Positions 1 through 7,594 of a stretch of DNA of 64,000 nt are shown here, one piece after another. The DNA comes from Lachnospiraceae bacterium (GTDB lineage Bacteria; Bacillota; Clostridia; Lachnospirales; Lachnospiraceae), in assembly GCA_016294075.1 (NCBI GenBank), contig JAEDCQ010000009.1:1-64000 (forward strand), read 5' to 3'. A model generated the notes under the pieces. The model saw nothing but the letters and a program-made list of their open reading frames with translations, was not told where the DNA came from and searched no databases. Numbering within the stretch: the first letter of the stretch is position 1; each line of letters opens with the position of its first letter. The position numbers and the translations under genes are program-made.

Positions 1-53
1 CAATTTGCAGCAGATTTACAGTCTGTCCCCTTTGGCCACTCGGGAATCCATCC
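1..53 (-). tRNA. tRNA-Tyr (anticodon GUA), truncated by window edge
   Basis: Read on the minus strand, the sequence starts GGATGGATTCCCGAGTGGCC and continues through a D-loop with extra G residues to the anticodon arm ACAGACTGTAAATCTGC. This closely matches bacterial tRNA-Tyr, whose anticodon loop CUGUAAA carries GUA. The tRNA begins at position 53 and runs off the left edge shortly after the anticodon stem, so the long variable arm, T arm and CCA end are not visible. The outermost anticodon-stem pair appears to be an A/C mismatch. The tRNA lies downstream of ftsH on the same strand. Confidence 0.9.
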
Positions 54-134
54 ATTTATCAGTTAAATACGGCACCATACCATACACATCTTACATGTTG
101 TGCATGCTGATGTTTTGTTCTAACCGACTGTATA

Positions 135-163
135 TTTATACCACACTACACACTAAAGCGCAA
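135..163 (-). promoter_or_regulatory. Candidate promoter for the tRNA-Tyr transcript
   Basis: On the minus strand TTGCGC (158-163) is followed by a 17-nt spacer and TATAAA (135-140). Transcription would start about 75 nt before the tRNA. The -35 box is imperfect. No other promoter-like pair lies between the terminator at 292-318 and the tRNA. Confidence 0.4.
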
Positions 164-251
164 GCATTTTTTACACCCACTTATCGCTCGCGTTAGACTC
201 CCCTCGTTAGTATATAACAATATAGACAATTTCTATCTATATTCATACAAA

Positions 252-289
252 CAACGGATTTCTCGCTTCGCGAGTCATCCTTATGTTAA
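252..289. repeat. Dispersed 38-bp hairpin element, copy 1
   Basis: On the minus strand this begins TTAACATAAGGATG and ends ATCCGTTG, with a small hairpin CTCGC/GCGAG around a TTC loop. A second copy at 7160-7197 is identical at 31 of 38 positions. In both places the element starts immediately after the T-tract of a terminator hairpin (here 292-318), in the same orientation. It lies in the ftsH-tRNA intergenic region and encodes nothing visible. Confidence 0.7.
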
Positions 290-291
290 GT

Positions 292-318
292 AAAAAAGAC
301 AGCAGAGCTGTCTTTTTA
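292..318. terminator. Bidirectional intrinsic terminator downstream of ftsH
   Basis: A perfect 12-bp stem (292-303 with 307-318) contains GACAGC/GCTGTC flanked by A and T runs on either side of a 3-nt AGA loop. A U-tract results on either strand. It is the only strong terminator between the ftsH stop and the tRNA, so it probably ends the tilS-hpt-ftsH transcript about 210 nt after the stop. The stretch 319-525 shows nothing else recognisable. Confidence 0.75.
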
Positions 319-525
319 GAGAAGGTATTTCTTATGGGGTATTTAAATAAAACTACAAAATGTATTGGGGAGGTTACAAGAGTATAATAGCAAATCTGTT
401 TTTTATCGTAAATACTAAGGTTTCACAAAATTAACAAAAACATACGCCTCAATTTGTTTATATTCTACAAAAGTGGACCGTGTTATCTACTTCTACCCCC
501 ATTAATCATTTTGGAAATAGTCCAT

Positions 526-2331
526 CTATACAAATAACCCCTCGAACTCTTCACGCCCGATTTTTTCTTTTTCAAGAAGAAGTCCCGCACAGCGCTCTAA
601 AACATCACGGTTATCAAGCAGCATCTTCTTCGCCCTGCCGTAACAGTCATCCACAATATTTTTAACCTCTTTATCAATCTCTCCGGTAATATACTCACCA
701 TGGCTTCTGGCATGTGCAAGGTCGCGCCCGATGAAAACTTCATCATCGTCATCATCATAGTTTAAAACACCGATTTTGTCACTCATACCGTAACGTGTTA
801 CCATACGGCGGGCCTCCTTCGTTGCACGCTTGATATCGTTAGATGCCCCTGTTGTAATATCATCAAAGATAATTTCTTCCGCAATACGTCCACCCAGAAG
901 TACCATAATATCCTGAAGCATTCTTCCTTTTGTTAAGAACATTTCATCCTTCTCCGGAAGCGGCATCGTATATCCCGCTGCACCGTTTCCGGTCGGAATA
1001 ATCGAAACGGTATAAACCGGTCCTACATCGGGCAGCAAATGGAACAGAATTGCATGACCGGATTCATGATATGCCGTAATCCGTTTTTCCTTATCGGAAA
1101 TAATACGGCTCTTCTTTTCTGCTCCGATTCCGACTTTAATAAATGACTTTTTGATATCATCCTGTTTAATGAAGCTTCTGTCATCCTTTGCCGCAACAAT
1201 CGCCGCTTCATTTAAAAGATTCTCCAAATCCGCGCCAGTAAATCCTGCTGTTGTCTGAGCAATCTGCCCGAGATTCACATCATCAGCAAGCGGCTTGTTT
1301 TTTGCATGAACCTTTAAAATTTCTTCCCTTCCTGTTACATCCGGCGGTGCAACACTGATTTTTCGGTCAAAACGTCCGGGACGCAGGATTGCAGGGTCAA
1401 GAATATCTACACGGTTTGTTGCCGCCATGACAATAATGCCTTCATTTACACCAAAACCGTCCATCTCTACAAGGAGCTGATTTAACGTCTGCTCTCTTTC
1501 ATCATGGCCGCCGCCCATACCGGTTCCGCGTCGCCTGGCTACCGCATCAATCTCATCAATAAATACTATACAAGGAGAATTCTTTTTTGCGTCGGCAAAT
1601 AAATCTCTTACACGGGATGCACCGACACCGACAAACATCTCCACAAAATCAGAACCGGAAATACTGAAAAACGGTACATTTGCTTCTCCCGCAACCGCCT
1701 TTGCAAGTAAAGTTTTTCCGGTACCCGGCTGCCCCTCCAGAAGCACTCCTTTGGGGATTCGCGCTCCAACCTTTGTATACTTTGCTGGCTGACGAAGGAA
1801 GTCGATAATCTCCTCTAAATCTTCTTTTTCCTCCTGTAAACCGGCAACATCCTTTAAAGTAACCTGACTGTCTACCGACATCCGTGCACGGCTCTTGCCA
1901 AAATTCATCATTTTGGCATTTGCACCACCACCGGCATTCTGCGCATTCAAAATAAAGAACAGAAGCAAACCGACTGCTGCCACGGCGAGTATCGGCAAAA
2001 CATAGGATAAAAACCAATTCTCACGCGGAATATCCTTCACAACAGGATCAATGTCATACTGTGCCAATAATGTCTGTATCTCATCAACATTCGTAACATA
2101 TAAAACATTTGTACCGCCGCCTTTTTTTTCTACACTGATAACACCTGTCGGAGTTTCTGCATTCGGCTGGATTACTACCTGTGTTACATTCCCTGCGTTC
2201 AAATCATTTAAAAAAGCGCCCTTTGTATAATTATTTTCTGAAGCGCCCCATGATGTATACCAAATCATGACAAGCAAAATGCCAAGCATAATCAAAAAAT
2301 AAATATTAAAGGCTTTATTGTTTTTCGTCAA
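526..2331 (-). CDS. ftsH: ATP-dependent zinc metalloprotease FtsH
   Basis: FtsH is a membrane-anchored AAA+ protease that extracts and degrades membrane and short-lived cytosolic proteins. In this 601-residue protein, an N-terminal membrane segment (about 9-28), a short external domain and a second membrane segment (about 107-129) precede the AAA module. Visible motifs are Walker A GQPGTGKT (200-207), Walker B IVFIDEID (255-262), the second region of homology ending RPGRFDR (317-323), and the zinc site HESGH (422-426), with the Asp of SNDIKRAT (499) as third ligand. The start is a TTG preceded by GGAGG at 8-nt spacing; the first in-frame ATG lies inside the first membrane segment. It is the last gene of a tilS-hpt-ftsH run, 15 nt after hpt, the usual Firmicute order. 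An unusual run of Asp near residue 526-530 precedes the C-terminal helices. Confidence 0.97.
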   Translation of the reverse strand: MTKNNKAFNIYFLIMLGILLVMIWYTSWGASENNYTKGAFLNDLNAGNVTQVVIQPNAETPTGVISVEKKGGGTNVLYVTNVDEIQTLLAQYDIDPVVKDIPRENWFLSYVLPILAVAAVGLLLFFILNAQNAGGGANAKMMNFGKSRARMSVDSQVTLKDVAGLQEEKEDLEEIIDFLRQPAKYTKVGARIPKGVLLEGQPGTGKTLLAKAVAGEANVPFFSISGSDFVEMFVGVGASRVRDLFADAKKNSPCIVFIDEIDAVARRRGTGMGGGHDEREQTLNQLLVEMDGFGVNEGIIVMAATNRVDILDPAILRPGRFDRKISVAPPDVTGREEILKVHAKNKPLADDVNLGQIAQTTAGFTGADLENLLNEAAIVAAKDDRSFIKQDDIKKSFIKVGIGAEKKSRIISDKEKRITAYHESGHAILFHLLPDVGPVYTVSIIPTGNGAAGYTMPLPEKDEMFLTKGRMLQDIMVLLGGRIAEEIIFDDITTGASNDIKRATKEARRMVTRYGMSDKIGVLNYDDDDDEVFIGRDLAHARSHGEYITGEIDKEVKNIVDDCYGRAKKMLLDNRDVLERCAGLLLEKEKIGREEFEGLFV

Positions 2332-2346
2332 TGCCGGAACCTCCTT

Positions 2347-2874
2347 TTATGCATCAAATTCTACCACTCCGATATAAGGAAGGTTCCGATATTTCTGATC
2401 ATAATCCAAGCCATACCCTACAACGAATTCATCCGGAATCTTAAATCCGGTGTAATCTACTTTTACATCTACAACACGGCGCTCCGGTTTATCCAAAAGC
2501 GTACATAAACGCATGCTCTTCGGACCTCTGTCCTGAAGCATCTCAAGCAGATAGCTTAAGGTTCTTCCGGAATCCACAATATCCTCAACTACAATAACAT
2601 TTTTTCCTGCCAGAGAATCATCCAGATCCTTTACAATTTTTACGACACCGCTTGATTTTGTATCTCCTCCATAGCTGGATACCGACATAAAATCCAAGGA
2701 CACGGGAATCGTAATTCTTTTAGCCAATTCACACATAAAAAAAGCCCCGCCTCTTAATACACATACCAAATGGACCTGCTCGCCGGCATAATCTCTGCTA
2801 ATCTGTTCGCCGATTTCCTGGATTTTTTTATCAACCTCTTCTTCTGTCAATAAAACTCGTATTTTTTCTGCCAT
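2347..2874 (-). CDS. hpt: Hypoxanthine phosphoribosyltransferase
   Basis: This 175-residue enzyme converts hypoxanthine (and usually guanine) plus PRPP to IMP or GMP in cytosolic purine salvage. The PRPP-binding signature VIVVEDIVDSGRT is at about 93-105. The N-terminal loop with VLRGGAFF (39-46) and the flexible loop SSYGGDTKSSG (66-76) are typical. Length is normal for the family. The gene sits between tilS and ftsH, as in Bacillus and most Clostridia, and starts at an ATG behind AGGAGTCATT. The tilS-hpt pairing is very widely conserved; in Bacillus the two proteins have been reported to co-activate ftsH, but nothing in this sequence tests that. Confidence 0.95.
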   Translation of the reverse strand: MAEKIRVLLTEEEVDKKIQEIGEQISRDYAGEQVHLVCVLRGGAFFMCELAKRITIPVSLDFMSVSSYGGDTKSSGVVKIVKDLDDSLAGKNVIVVEDIVDSGRTLSYLLEMLQDRGPKSMRLCTLLDKPERRVVDVKVDYTGFKIPDEFVVGYGLDYDQKYRNLPYIGVVEFDA

Positions 2875-2906
2875 AATGACTCCTTTCCTCTTTCGGACAC
2901 TTTATT

Positions 2907-4283
2907 TTACTCGCTCTCTACCGAAACGGTTACCTGTAAAATGTTTTTTGTATTTTCAGTAACCTTATATGCTTCACTGATACGCATTCCAACTACCCAT
3001 ATTATATGGCTGCCATCTGCTAAAAGCAGCTTGTTTTCCCTTTCCGTACGTGGAATTTTTTCATCGATAAAGTATTCTTTAATTGTTTTATGTTTTCCGT
3101 CCTTAATTGTCAGATAGTCTCCTGATTCACGGTTTCTAAGTATCGGACAATTAGATATTTTATCATAATCAAACCATTTCGTATATGTTTTTTGCGGAAT
3201 CTTCCGATTAATATTTGCAGAAAAAAGAGTAAATTCCATGAACTTTCCACTTTCGTATTCTATTTTTCCGGGAACGGAGACTCTGATTTCTGTTTTATTA
3301 CTTTCTTTGCTTTTTGTGATAACAACAAAATCAAATTCCCGCATGGCAAAGAGACTATACGGCAGCCGAATCTGCTTTCCGCTGTCTTTTTCAAATAAAG
3401 ACAGGATATAACGGATATGCACAGCGCCCATGTCTTTCCTTGAAGAAACAAGATACGACAGCGCATTCAGGATTATCTGCTTCTGAATGACAATATTTTC
3501 TTTTTTGAACGCGGAAATACGAATTTTTACACAGTCCTGCTCTCTTTCCAAAACTGTTTTTTCGGCAGTAGATGCCGTTTCTTCCACAAAGCTGCGTATC
3601 AATGCGGCCTCCTGTGCCGCCGCAGACACATGGCGGATTGCCTGCGAAGATATTTCCTTTTCAAGATACGGAAATACAATATTCCGTATTTTATTCCTTG
3701 TATAAGTATTTTCAGCATTTGTGGAATCTATACACCATGTTTTTTCATTCTGCGTCAGATATTCCTCAATTTCCCTTCTCTCCACGCATAAAAGCGGCCG
3801 TATAATATGCCCTCTGACCGGCATAATCCCTGACAGACCTGCAATTCCCGAGCCACGTATAAGATGAAACAACGTAGTTTCCGCACAATCATTCTGATTA
3901 TGTGCAACCGCAATCTTACTCTTTTTTCCATACTGTGTGCGGATTTTTTCAAAGGCAGCATAACGTGCATTTCGCCCGGCTTCCTCTAATCCGATACTTT
4001 TTTCTTCCGCCAGTGCCCTGATATCTTCTTTAAATAAATAAAATTTAATGTTGTTTTCTGCACAGAGCTTTTGCACAAACGCAGCGTCCGCAACAGCATC
4101 CTCCCGTATGCCGTGATTCAAGTGGACCACGACAATTTCCGCATTCTTTTTTTTACAATATTCTTTTAATATATAAAAAAGGCATACGGAATCAGCACCT
4201 CCGGAAACACCTGCAACAATTGTATCTCCTTCTTCAACCATATGATACTGTTCCATATATTCTTCTACTGTTTTAATCACCAC
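2907..4283 (-). CDS. tilS: tRNA(Ile)-lysidine synthase
   Basis: TilS adds lysine to C34 of the CAU-anticodon tRNA-Ile, so that it reads AUA and is charged with isoleucine. The PP-loop ATPase signature SGGADS is at residues 27-32, followed by the family motifs VVHLNHGIRE (about 51-60) and AHNQNDCAETTLFH (about 126-139). The C-terminal half contains the TilS substrate-binding and C-terminal domains (LLLADGSHIIWVVGMRIS). At 458 aa it has a normal length. The start is GTG; a second GTG follows directly and would be an equally good start behind AGAGG. It heads the tilS-hpt-ftsH operon. Confidence 0.95.
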   Translation of the reverse strand: MVIKTVEEYMEQYHMVEEGDTIVAGVSGGADSVCLFYILKEYCKKKNAEIVVVHLNHGIREDAVADAAFVQKLCAENNIKFYLFKEDIRALAEEKSIGLEEAGRNARYAAFEKIRTQYGKKSKIAVAHNQNDCAETTLFHLIRGSGIAGLSGIMPVRGHIIRPLLCVERREIEEYLTQNEKTWCIDSTNAENTYTRNKIRNIVFPYLEKEISSQAIRHVSAAAQEAALIRSFVEETASTAEKTVLEREQDCVKIRISAFKKENIVIQKQIILNALSYLVSSRKDMGAVHIRYILSLFEKDSGKQIRLPYSLFAMREFDFVVITKSKESNKTEIRVSVPGKIEYESGKFMEFTLFSANINRKIPQKTYTKWFDYDKISNCPILRNRESGDYLTIKDGKHKTIKEYFIDEKIPRTERENKLLLADGSHIIWVVGMRISEAYKVTENTKNILQVTVSVESE

Positions 4284-4317
4284 GAACCTCTTTTACTGCT
4301 TTCTTTCGTTTCCTGAT

Positions 4318-4323
4318 ATTATA
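4318..4323 (-). promoter_or_regulatory. Candidate -10 box for the tilS-hpt-ftsH operon
   Basis: TATAAT lies on the minus strand 35 nt before the tilS start. No good -35 hexamer stands 16-18 nt upstream, so activation or read-through from spoIIE is possible. No terminator is visible between spoIIE and tilS. Confidence 0.35.
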
Positions 4324-4361
4324 ATATACTATCTACAATATATCTGACTGTATTCTAAAAA

Positions 4362-5582
4362 TCAATCATCATACTTACTTTCCCAAAATCCCATAACTAA
4401 AACGGTCATATCATCACGGATTCTGCCCTTACTAAGATTCAGGACATATTTCATGATACAGCCGGCGATTTCATTCGGGCGCTCAAATTGTAAGTCGCCT
4501 ATCAGCTCCTTCATAAACGCCTCCCCCTTTTCCTGTGAAATACAATCCATCACTCCGTCTGAGAGCATAATAACGTAATCTCCGTCATGAATTTTACGAT
4601 GAATCAACTCAATATCCTGTTTATGGAATACGCCGAGCGGAAGTGAAGAAGATTCCAATTTCTCAACCTTATTATCACTTTTAATATAGGTACAGGCACT
4701 CCCGATTTTTGCAAAGGTCGCGGTTTCTGCATATAAATCCACACCGCACAGGTCTAATGTTGACATATTCAGATTTTCTGCTCCCGCAAGCAGAGCATCA
4801 TTTATCATTTGTACGGTCATTTCAATGGAAAAACCTGCGTCCATCAATTTTTCCGCCATATCCACGACAACTTCACTGTCTGCACATGCTTTTTCTCCGG
4901 AGCCCATTCCGTCGGAAAGAATTGCCATATAATACCCGTTTTTTGTTTCAAAAAAAGAAAAATTATCGCCGGATACCTTTTCTGTTTCCTTTACAGCCTT
5001 CGCATACCCGCTCAATACCGTAAGCTTTGCCTCTTCTTCAAAATATACGGTTGTAAATTCCTGCGGAAGAAAAAACGGGCTTCCGCATACCGGTTGCAGA
5101 TGCTGGTCTAACAATACCGATAAATATCCTGCAAGCTCTTCACTTGTGCATTGCGTATTCTTCCTGCATTTTACACTAACTGCGAGACAGTTTTTTTCGG
5201 TTGCATTCTCCAATTGGTAAATATCCCGAACCAACAATCCCTCTTCCTCCAACATATGTATCATCTGCTTTCTTCTTTTTTCAGGGAACCAGACGGCATG
5301 TACATCTCTTCCGGCAACCTGTCCCATAATTCCGGCCATCTCCTTCAAATTATCCGCAAATAATTCCCGGTTCTCCATCAGGCGTTTTTTCCATAACAAG
5401 CTCTGTCTGTCTTTACAATGACTCTCTTCCGAAATAGATTTATCCTGTTCCTTTCCGGGAAGGTATACAAATACCTTCGCCAATTCCTCAAATGACTTTG
5501 CACAAGTCATAATTTTTTGTTTTTCATATTCCAATAAATAAGTGGATTCTTCTGCTGCACCCTTAATAAAAGTATTTTTCAT
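4362..5582 (-). CDS. spoIIE: SpoIIE-type PP2C phosphatase without membrane domain
   Basis: The Bacillus SpoIIE is an approximately 827-residue protein with about ten membrane helices. It dephosphorylates SpoIIAA and so activates sigma-F in the forespore. This protein is only 406 aa and shows no hydrophobic segment. It keeps the C-terminal PP2C domain with all acidic metal sites: SGDNFSFF (204-211), SDGMGSGEKA (223-232), MLSDGVMD (339-346) and RDDMTVLV (389-396). Residues 1-190 resemble a soluble region before the phosphatase. The position between divIC and tilS is exactly that of spoIIE. An AAAGGAG ribosome site and a separate promoter (5623-5655) lead straight into this short form, so it is not the tail of a broken long gene: only about 100 bp separate it from divIC. 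An alternative is a SpoIIE-derived phosphatase with a different partner. PP2C assignment is firm; the role in sigma-F control is inferred. Confidence 0.85.
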   Translation of the reverse strand: MKNTFIKGAAEESTYLLEYEKQKIMTCAKSFEELAKVFVYLPGKEQDKSISEESHCKDRQSLLWKKRLMENRELFADNLKEMAGIMGQVAGRDVHAVWFPEKRRKQMIHMLEEEGLLVRDIYQLENATEKNCLAVSVKCRKNTQCTSEELAGYLSVLLDQHLQPVCGSPFFLPQEFTTVYFEEEAKLTVLSGYAKAVKETEKVSGDNFSFFETKNGYYMAILSDGMGSGEKACADSEVVVDMAEKLMDAGFSIEMTVQMINDALLAGAENLNMSTLDLCGVDLYAETATFAKIGSACTYIKSDNKVEKLESSSLPLGVFHKQDIELIHRKIHDGDYVIMLSDGVMDCISQEKGEAFMKELIGDLQFERPNEIAGCIMKYVLNLSKGRIRDDMTVLVMGFWESKYDD

Positions 5583-5622
5583 ATAACAGCTTCTCCTTTT
5601 TTAAATCTATAGGCAAAGACAT

Positions 5623-5655
5623 ATTATACACTCTTATTAATGCATTATTTGTCAA
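5623..5655 (-). promoter_or_regulatory. spoIIE promoter with 21-bp spacer and Spo0A-like box
   Basis: On the minus strand TTGACA (5650-5655) and TATAAT (5623-5628) are separated by 21 bp instead of 17. The -35 overlaps TTTGTCAAA on the plus strand (5648-5656), one base from the Spo0A-box core TGTCGAA. In B. subtilis, spoIIE has the same unusual 21-bp arrangement, with Spo0A~P bound over the -35 region and sigma-A RNA polymerase transcribing. Start of transcription would be about 35 nt before the ATG. Confidence 0.65.
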
Positions 5656-5690
5656 AAGAAGAAACCCACTGCGATTTTGCAATGGGTTTT
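5651..5690 (-). terminator. Intrinsic terminator of the divIC transcript
   Basis: AAACCCATTGC and GCAGTGGGTTT (minus strand, 5662-5689) pair through 11 bp including one T-G pair, around an AAAATC loop. The tail TTTCTTCTTTT follows. The hairpin begins directly at the divIC stop, and its T-rich tail runs into the spoIIE -35 region, so spoIIE needs its own promoter. Confidence 0.75.
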
Positions 5691-5995
5691 TATTCCTCTG
5701 ACTTAAATATTATTTCATTTTCATTTACAAGACCCAGTTTTTCTTTCGCAACCTCTTCCACATATTTCTGTGTCTTTGTATATTTACGGTATTCTTCTAT
5801 TTCCTCCGCCCGTAATTCTTCTTCTTCTATTTGTTCTAACAGAAGCTCCTCTTTCTGTGTATATTCCTCCTGCTTTTGTAACAGCTCAAACCTCTTAAAA
5901 GTGACTACAGCCATAAGCATCAGAATAACCATAATTACAAGAGCGACACTAAATCCATTCTGGCGTTTTTTACGAACTACAATTCTTCTGCCCAT
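5690..5995 (-). CDS. divIC: Septum formation initiator, DivIC/FtsB family
   Basis: DivIC is a small bitopic division protein that pairs with FtsL and DivIB at the septum. This 101-aa protein has a basic N-terminus, one membrane helix (about 17-34) and a long external coiled coil rich in Glu, Lys and Leu. It ends in the family motif VAKEKLGLVNENEIIF. The start overlaps the end of yabQ by 26 nt, and its ribosome site GGAAAGGAG lies inside yabQ, so the two are translationally coupled. Gene order yabP-yabQ-divIC is the standard Firmicute arrangement. Confidence 0.92.
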   Translation of the reverse strand: MGRRIVVRKKRQNGFSVALVIMVILMLMAVVTFKRFELLQKQEEYTQKEELLLEQIEEEELRAEEIEEYRKYTKTQKYVEEVAKEKLGLVNENEIIFKSEE

Positions 5996-6521
5996 GTGTT
6001 CTCCTTTCCGAACGGCTTTTTCGCTTCTTATGTTTACATAATGTCATTTTAACCATTTTACGATATGACGTCAACCGTATTTTTTGCTTTACTGTCCTTT
6101 GGCGGATATAAAATCCTATTTTTTTAAGAAAAGAACCTACTTTTTTTTCAATGAAATAAATCGGGGTAAAGATAAATGAAAAAACTATATACAGTCCTTT
6201 TAAAATCTTTTGAAAAAGAAATGTCATCTCCTTTACATAAAACCGACTTAGCAGCATTTTATAAATTATCATACCTAAAAAGGCACCAACAACGGAAAAC
6301 CAACGGAAAATGCCTTTATTTTCCCAATGCTGAAGTAGAAAAACAGAAAGTGAAACCCCAATCCAGAAAAACAAATCTTCAATCGACACAAAGAAAGTAT
6401 TATGACGGATAACTCTTCTGAATACGCGAATATTATCATAAACAAATGTAATGATAATACCTAAAGCAAACGAATAAATTAAAAAGCGGACTTCCTGATA
6501 GATACTTTCACTCAGCACCAT
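5970..6521 (-). CDS. yabQ: Spore cortex biosynthesis protein YabQ
   Basis: YabQ is a membrane protein needed for spore cortex formation in Bacillus. The 183-aa product has four likely membrane helices (about 13-31, 47-66, 70-91 and 99-124) with the family feature FVYDNIRVFRR between the first two. A strongly basic C-terminal tail (about 126-183) follows. It lies 8 nt after yabP and overlaps divIC. The assignment rests on topology, motif and gene order; sequence in this family is weakly conserved. Confidence 0.85.
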   Translation of the reverse strand: MVLSESIYQEVRFLIYSFALGIIITFVYDNIRVFRRVIRHNTFFVSIEDLFFWIGVSLSVFLLQHWENKGIFRWFSVVGAFLGMIIYKMLLSRFYVKEMTFLFQKILKGLYIVFSFIFTPIYFIEKKVGSFLKKIGFYIRQRTVKQKIRLTSYRKMVKMTLCKHKKRKSRSERRTHGQKNCSS

Positions 6522-6529
6522 CTATCCCC

Positions 6530-6820
6530 CTATTTAAATAATTTTGCAAAAAAGGAATTTTCTCCGCCGGAGGGCAGTCCGCTTTCGGAATATGTCAAAG
6601 AATCCACCTTGCCGTCTATTTCCACTTCCCCTTTTTCAAGCGTTAAATGTGTCACATGGAGACCGCTTCCGCGAATCATCAGCATCCCCTGCTCTGTCTC
6701 CAGGAGAATCTCATTTACATCGAAAGAAAGAACATCTGTTACTCCGTTAATCGTGCAATCCTTTCGATTATTTAAAATCAGTTTGTGCTGTCGTTTTCCT
6801 CCGGCATTCAAATCTTCCAT
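6530..6820 (-). CDS. yabP: Sporulation protein YabP
   Basis: YabP is a small, soluble, beta-rich protein of the mother cell, conserved in endospore formers and required for normal sporulation. The 96-aa protein carries the family pattern LILNNRKDCTINGVTDV followed by a segment ending in GSGLHVTHLTLEKGEVEIDG. The length is typical. A GGGAGG ribosome site precedes the ATG. It begins the yabP-yabQ-divIC run after rqcP; no terminator separates it from rqcP. Its presence is direct evidence for a sporulation programme in this lineage. Confidence 0.9.
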   Translation of the reverse strand: MEDLNAGGKRQHKLILNNRKDCTINGVTDVLSFDVNEILLETEQGMLMIRGSGLHVTHLTLEKGEVEIDGKVDSLTYSESGLPSGGENSFFAKLFK

Positions 6821-6896
6821 AAAAGGGCCTCCCTTACTTTGTTTACCTTAGATTATATTGGACACCCATTTAAAATATTCCACTTTACAAAAAAAC

Positions 6897-7136
6897 CTAT
6901 ATATATTTAAAAAGCTCTTTTGCCTCTTCCTTTCTGACGGTTTCCTCCACTGCAAGAACCTCGACCTTTACTTCTTTATTTCCGAATGAAATTGTAATTT
7001 CATCCCCGACTGCTACATTCGCAGAAGCCTTTGCCGTCTTCCCGTTTATTAAAACTCTTCCGGCATCACATGCTTCATTTGCAACGGTACGACGCTTAAT
7101 TAAACGGGAAACCTTTAAATATTTATCTAATCTCAT
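6897..7136 (-). CDS. rqcP: S4-domain RNA-binding protein RqcP (YabO)
   Basis: RqcP is a small S4-domain protein that binds stalled 50S subunits with RqcH during alanine tailing in ribosome quality control. The 79-aa product starts MRLDKYLKVSRLIKRR, the S4 signature, followed by GRVLINGKTAKASANVAVGD. The chosen ATG at 7136 has AAGGAAG just upstream; an in-frame TTG 15 nt earlier lies within the ribosome site and is not the start. It follows hup after a strong terminator and one copy of a dispersed repeat, and precedes yabP by 76 nt. Confidence 0.92.
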   Translation of the reverse strand: MRLDKYLKVSRLIKRRTVANEACDAGRVLINGKTAKASANVAVGDEITISFGNKEVKVEVLAVEETVRKEEAKELFKYI

Positions 7137-7159
7137 TTTCTTCCTTTCCAATCTTCAAG

Positions 7160-7197
7160 CAATGGATGCCACGCTTTACGAGCCATCCTTATGTTAA
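7160..7197. repeat. Dispersed 38-bp hairpin element, copy 2
   Basis: On the minus strand it runs from TTAACATAAGGATG to CATCCATTG, and matches copy 1 (252-289) at 31 of 38 positions. GGATG and CATCC form the outer stem. It sits directly after the T-rich tail of the hup terminator and before the rqcP ribosome site, so it would form the 5' leader of any rqcP transcript starting inside the terminator region. A related left half, CAACGGATGCTACGC, occurs in the terminator at 35491-35505. Confidence 0.7.
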
Positions 7198-7198
7198 T

Positions 7199-7235
7199 AA
7201 TAAAACAAGGTAAGTACCACGGTACTTACCTTGTT
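7199..7235 (-). terminator. Strong intrinsic terminator after hup
   Basis: A 14-bp uninterrupted stem, AACAAGGTAAGTAC (7204-7217) with its complement (7222-7235) around a 4-nt loop. On the minus strand it is followed by TTATTATT. It should isolate the abundant hup message from rqcP-yabP-yabQ-divIC. Confidence 0.8.
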
Positions 7236-7261
7236 GTCCCACTCATGATTTTCAACAAAAA

Positions 7262-7534
7262 TTAGTTGATAGAATCCTTTAAAGCCTTACCAGCTTTAAA
7301 CTTAGGAGCTTTAGAAGCTGCAATCTTCATTGTGGCACCTGTCTGAGGATTTCTGCCTTCTCTTGCTGCTCTTTCAGATACTTCAAAAGTACCGAATCCA
7401 ACTAACTGAACCTTTTCACCCTTTTTTAATTCATCTGCTACTGTTTCTGTGAAAGCCTTTAATGCTGCTTCTGCATCTTTTTTAGATAAACCAGCTTTTT
7501 CAGCCATAGCTGCTACTAATTCTGTCTTGTTCAT
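7262..7534 (-). CDS. hup: DNA-binding protein HU
   Basis: HU is the histone-like dimer that bends and compacts DNA. This 90-aa protein is of canonical length. It shows the helical body MNKTELVAAMAEKAGLSKKD, the conserved GFGTFEV turn (about 46-52), and the DNA-binding arm with GRNPQTG (about 60-66). It is transcribed from its own consensus promoter at 7595-7623, has a strong GAGGAGG ribosome site, and ends in a strong terminator: a self-contained, highly expressed unit. In many Firmicutes hup precedes rqcP, as here. Confidence 0.97.
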   Translation of the reverse strand: MNKTELVAAMAEKAGLSKKDAEAALKAFTETVADELKKGEKVQLVGFGTFEVSERAAREGRNPQTGATMKIAASKAPKFKAGKALKDSIN

Positions 7535-7594
7535 TATGAACTCCTCCTCTTTAACGAGTTAATTTACAAAGTACGTTTTAAACGCCTATATACA

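Noticed and set aside
5..196. Open frame of 63 codons on the plus strand at the left edge
   Set aside because: It lies opposite the tRNA-Tyr gene and its promoter, has no ribosome site and no recognisable protein character.
480..665. Plus-strand frame overlapping the ftsH 3' end
   Set aside because: Antisense to the FtsH C-terminus; no start signal.
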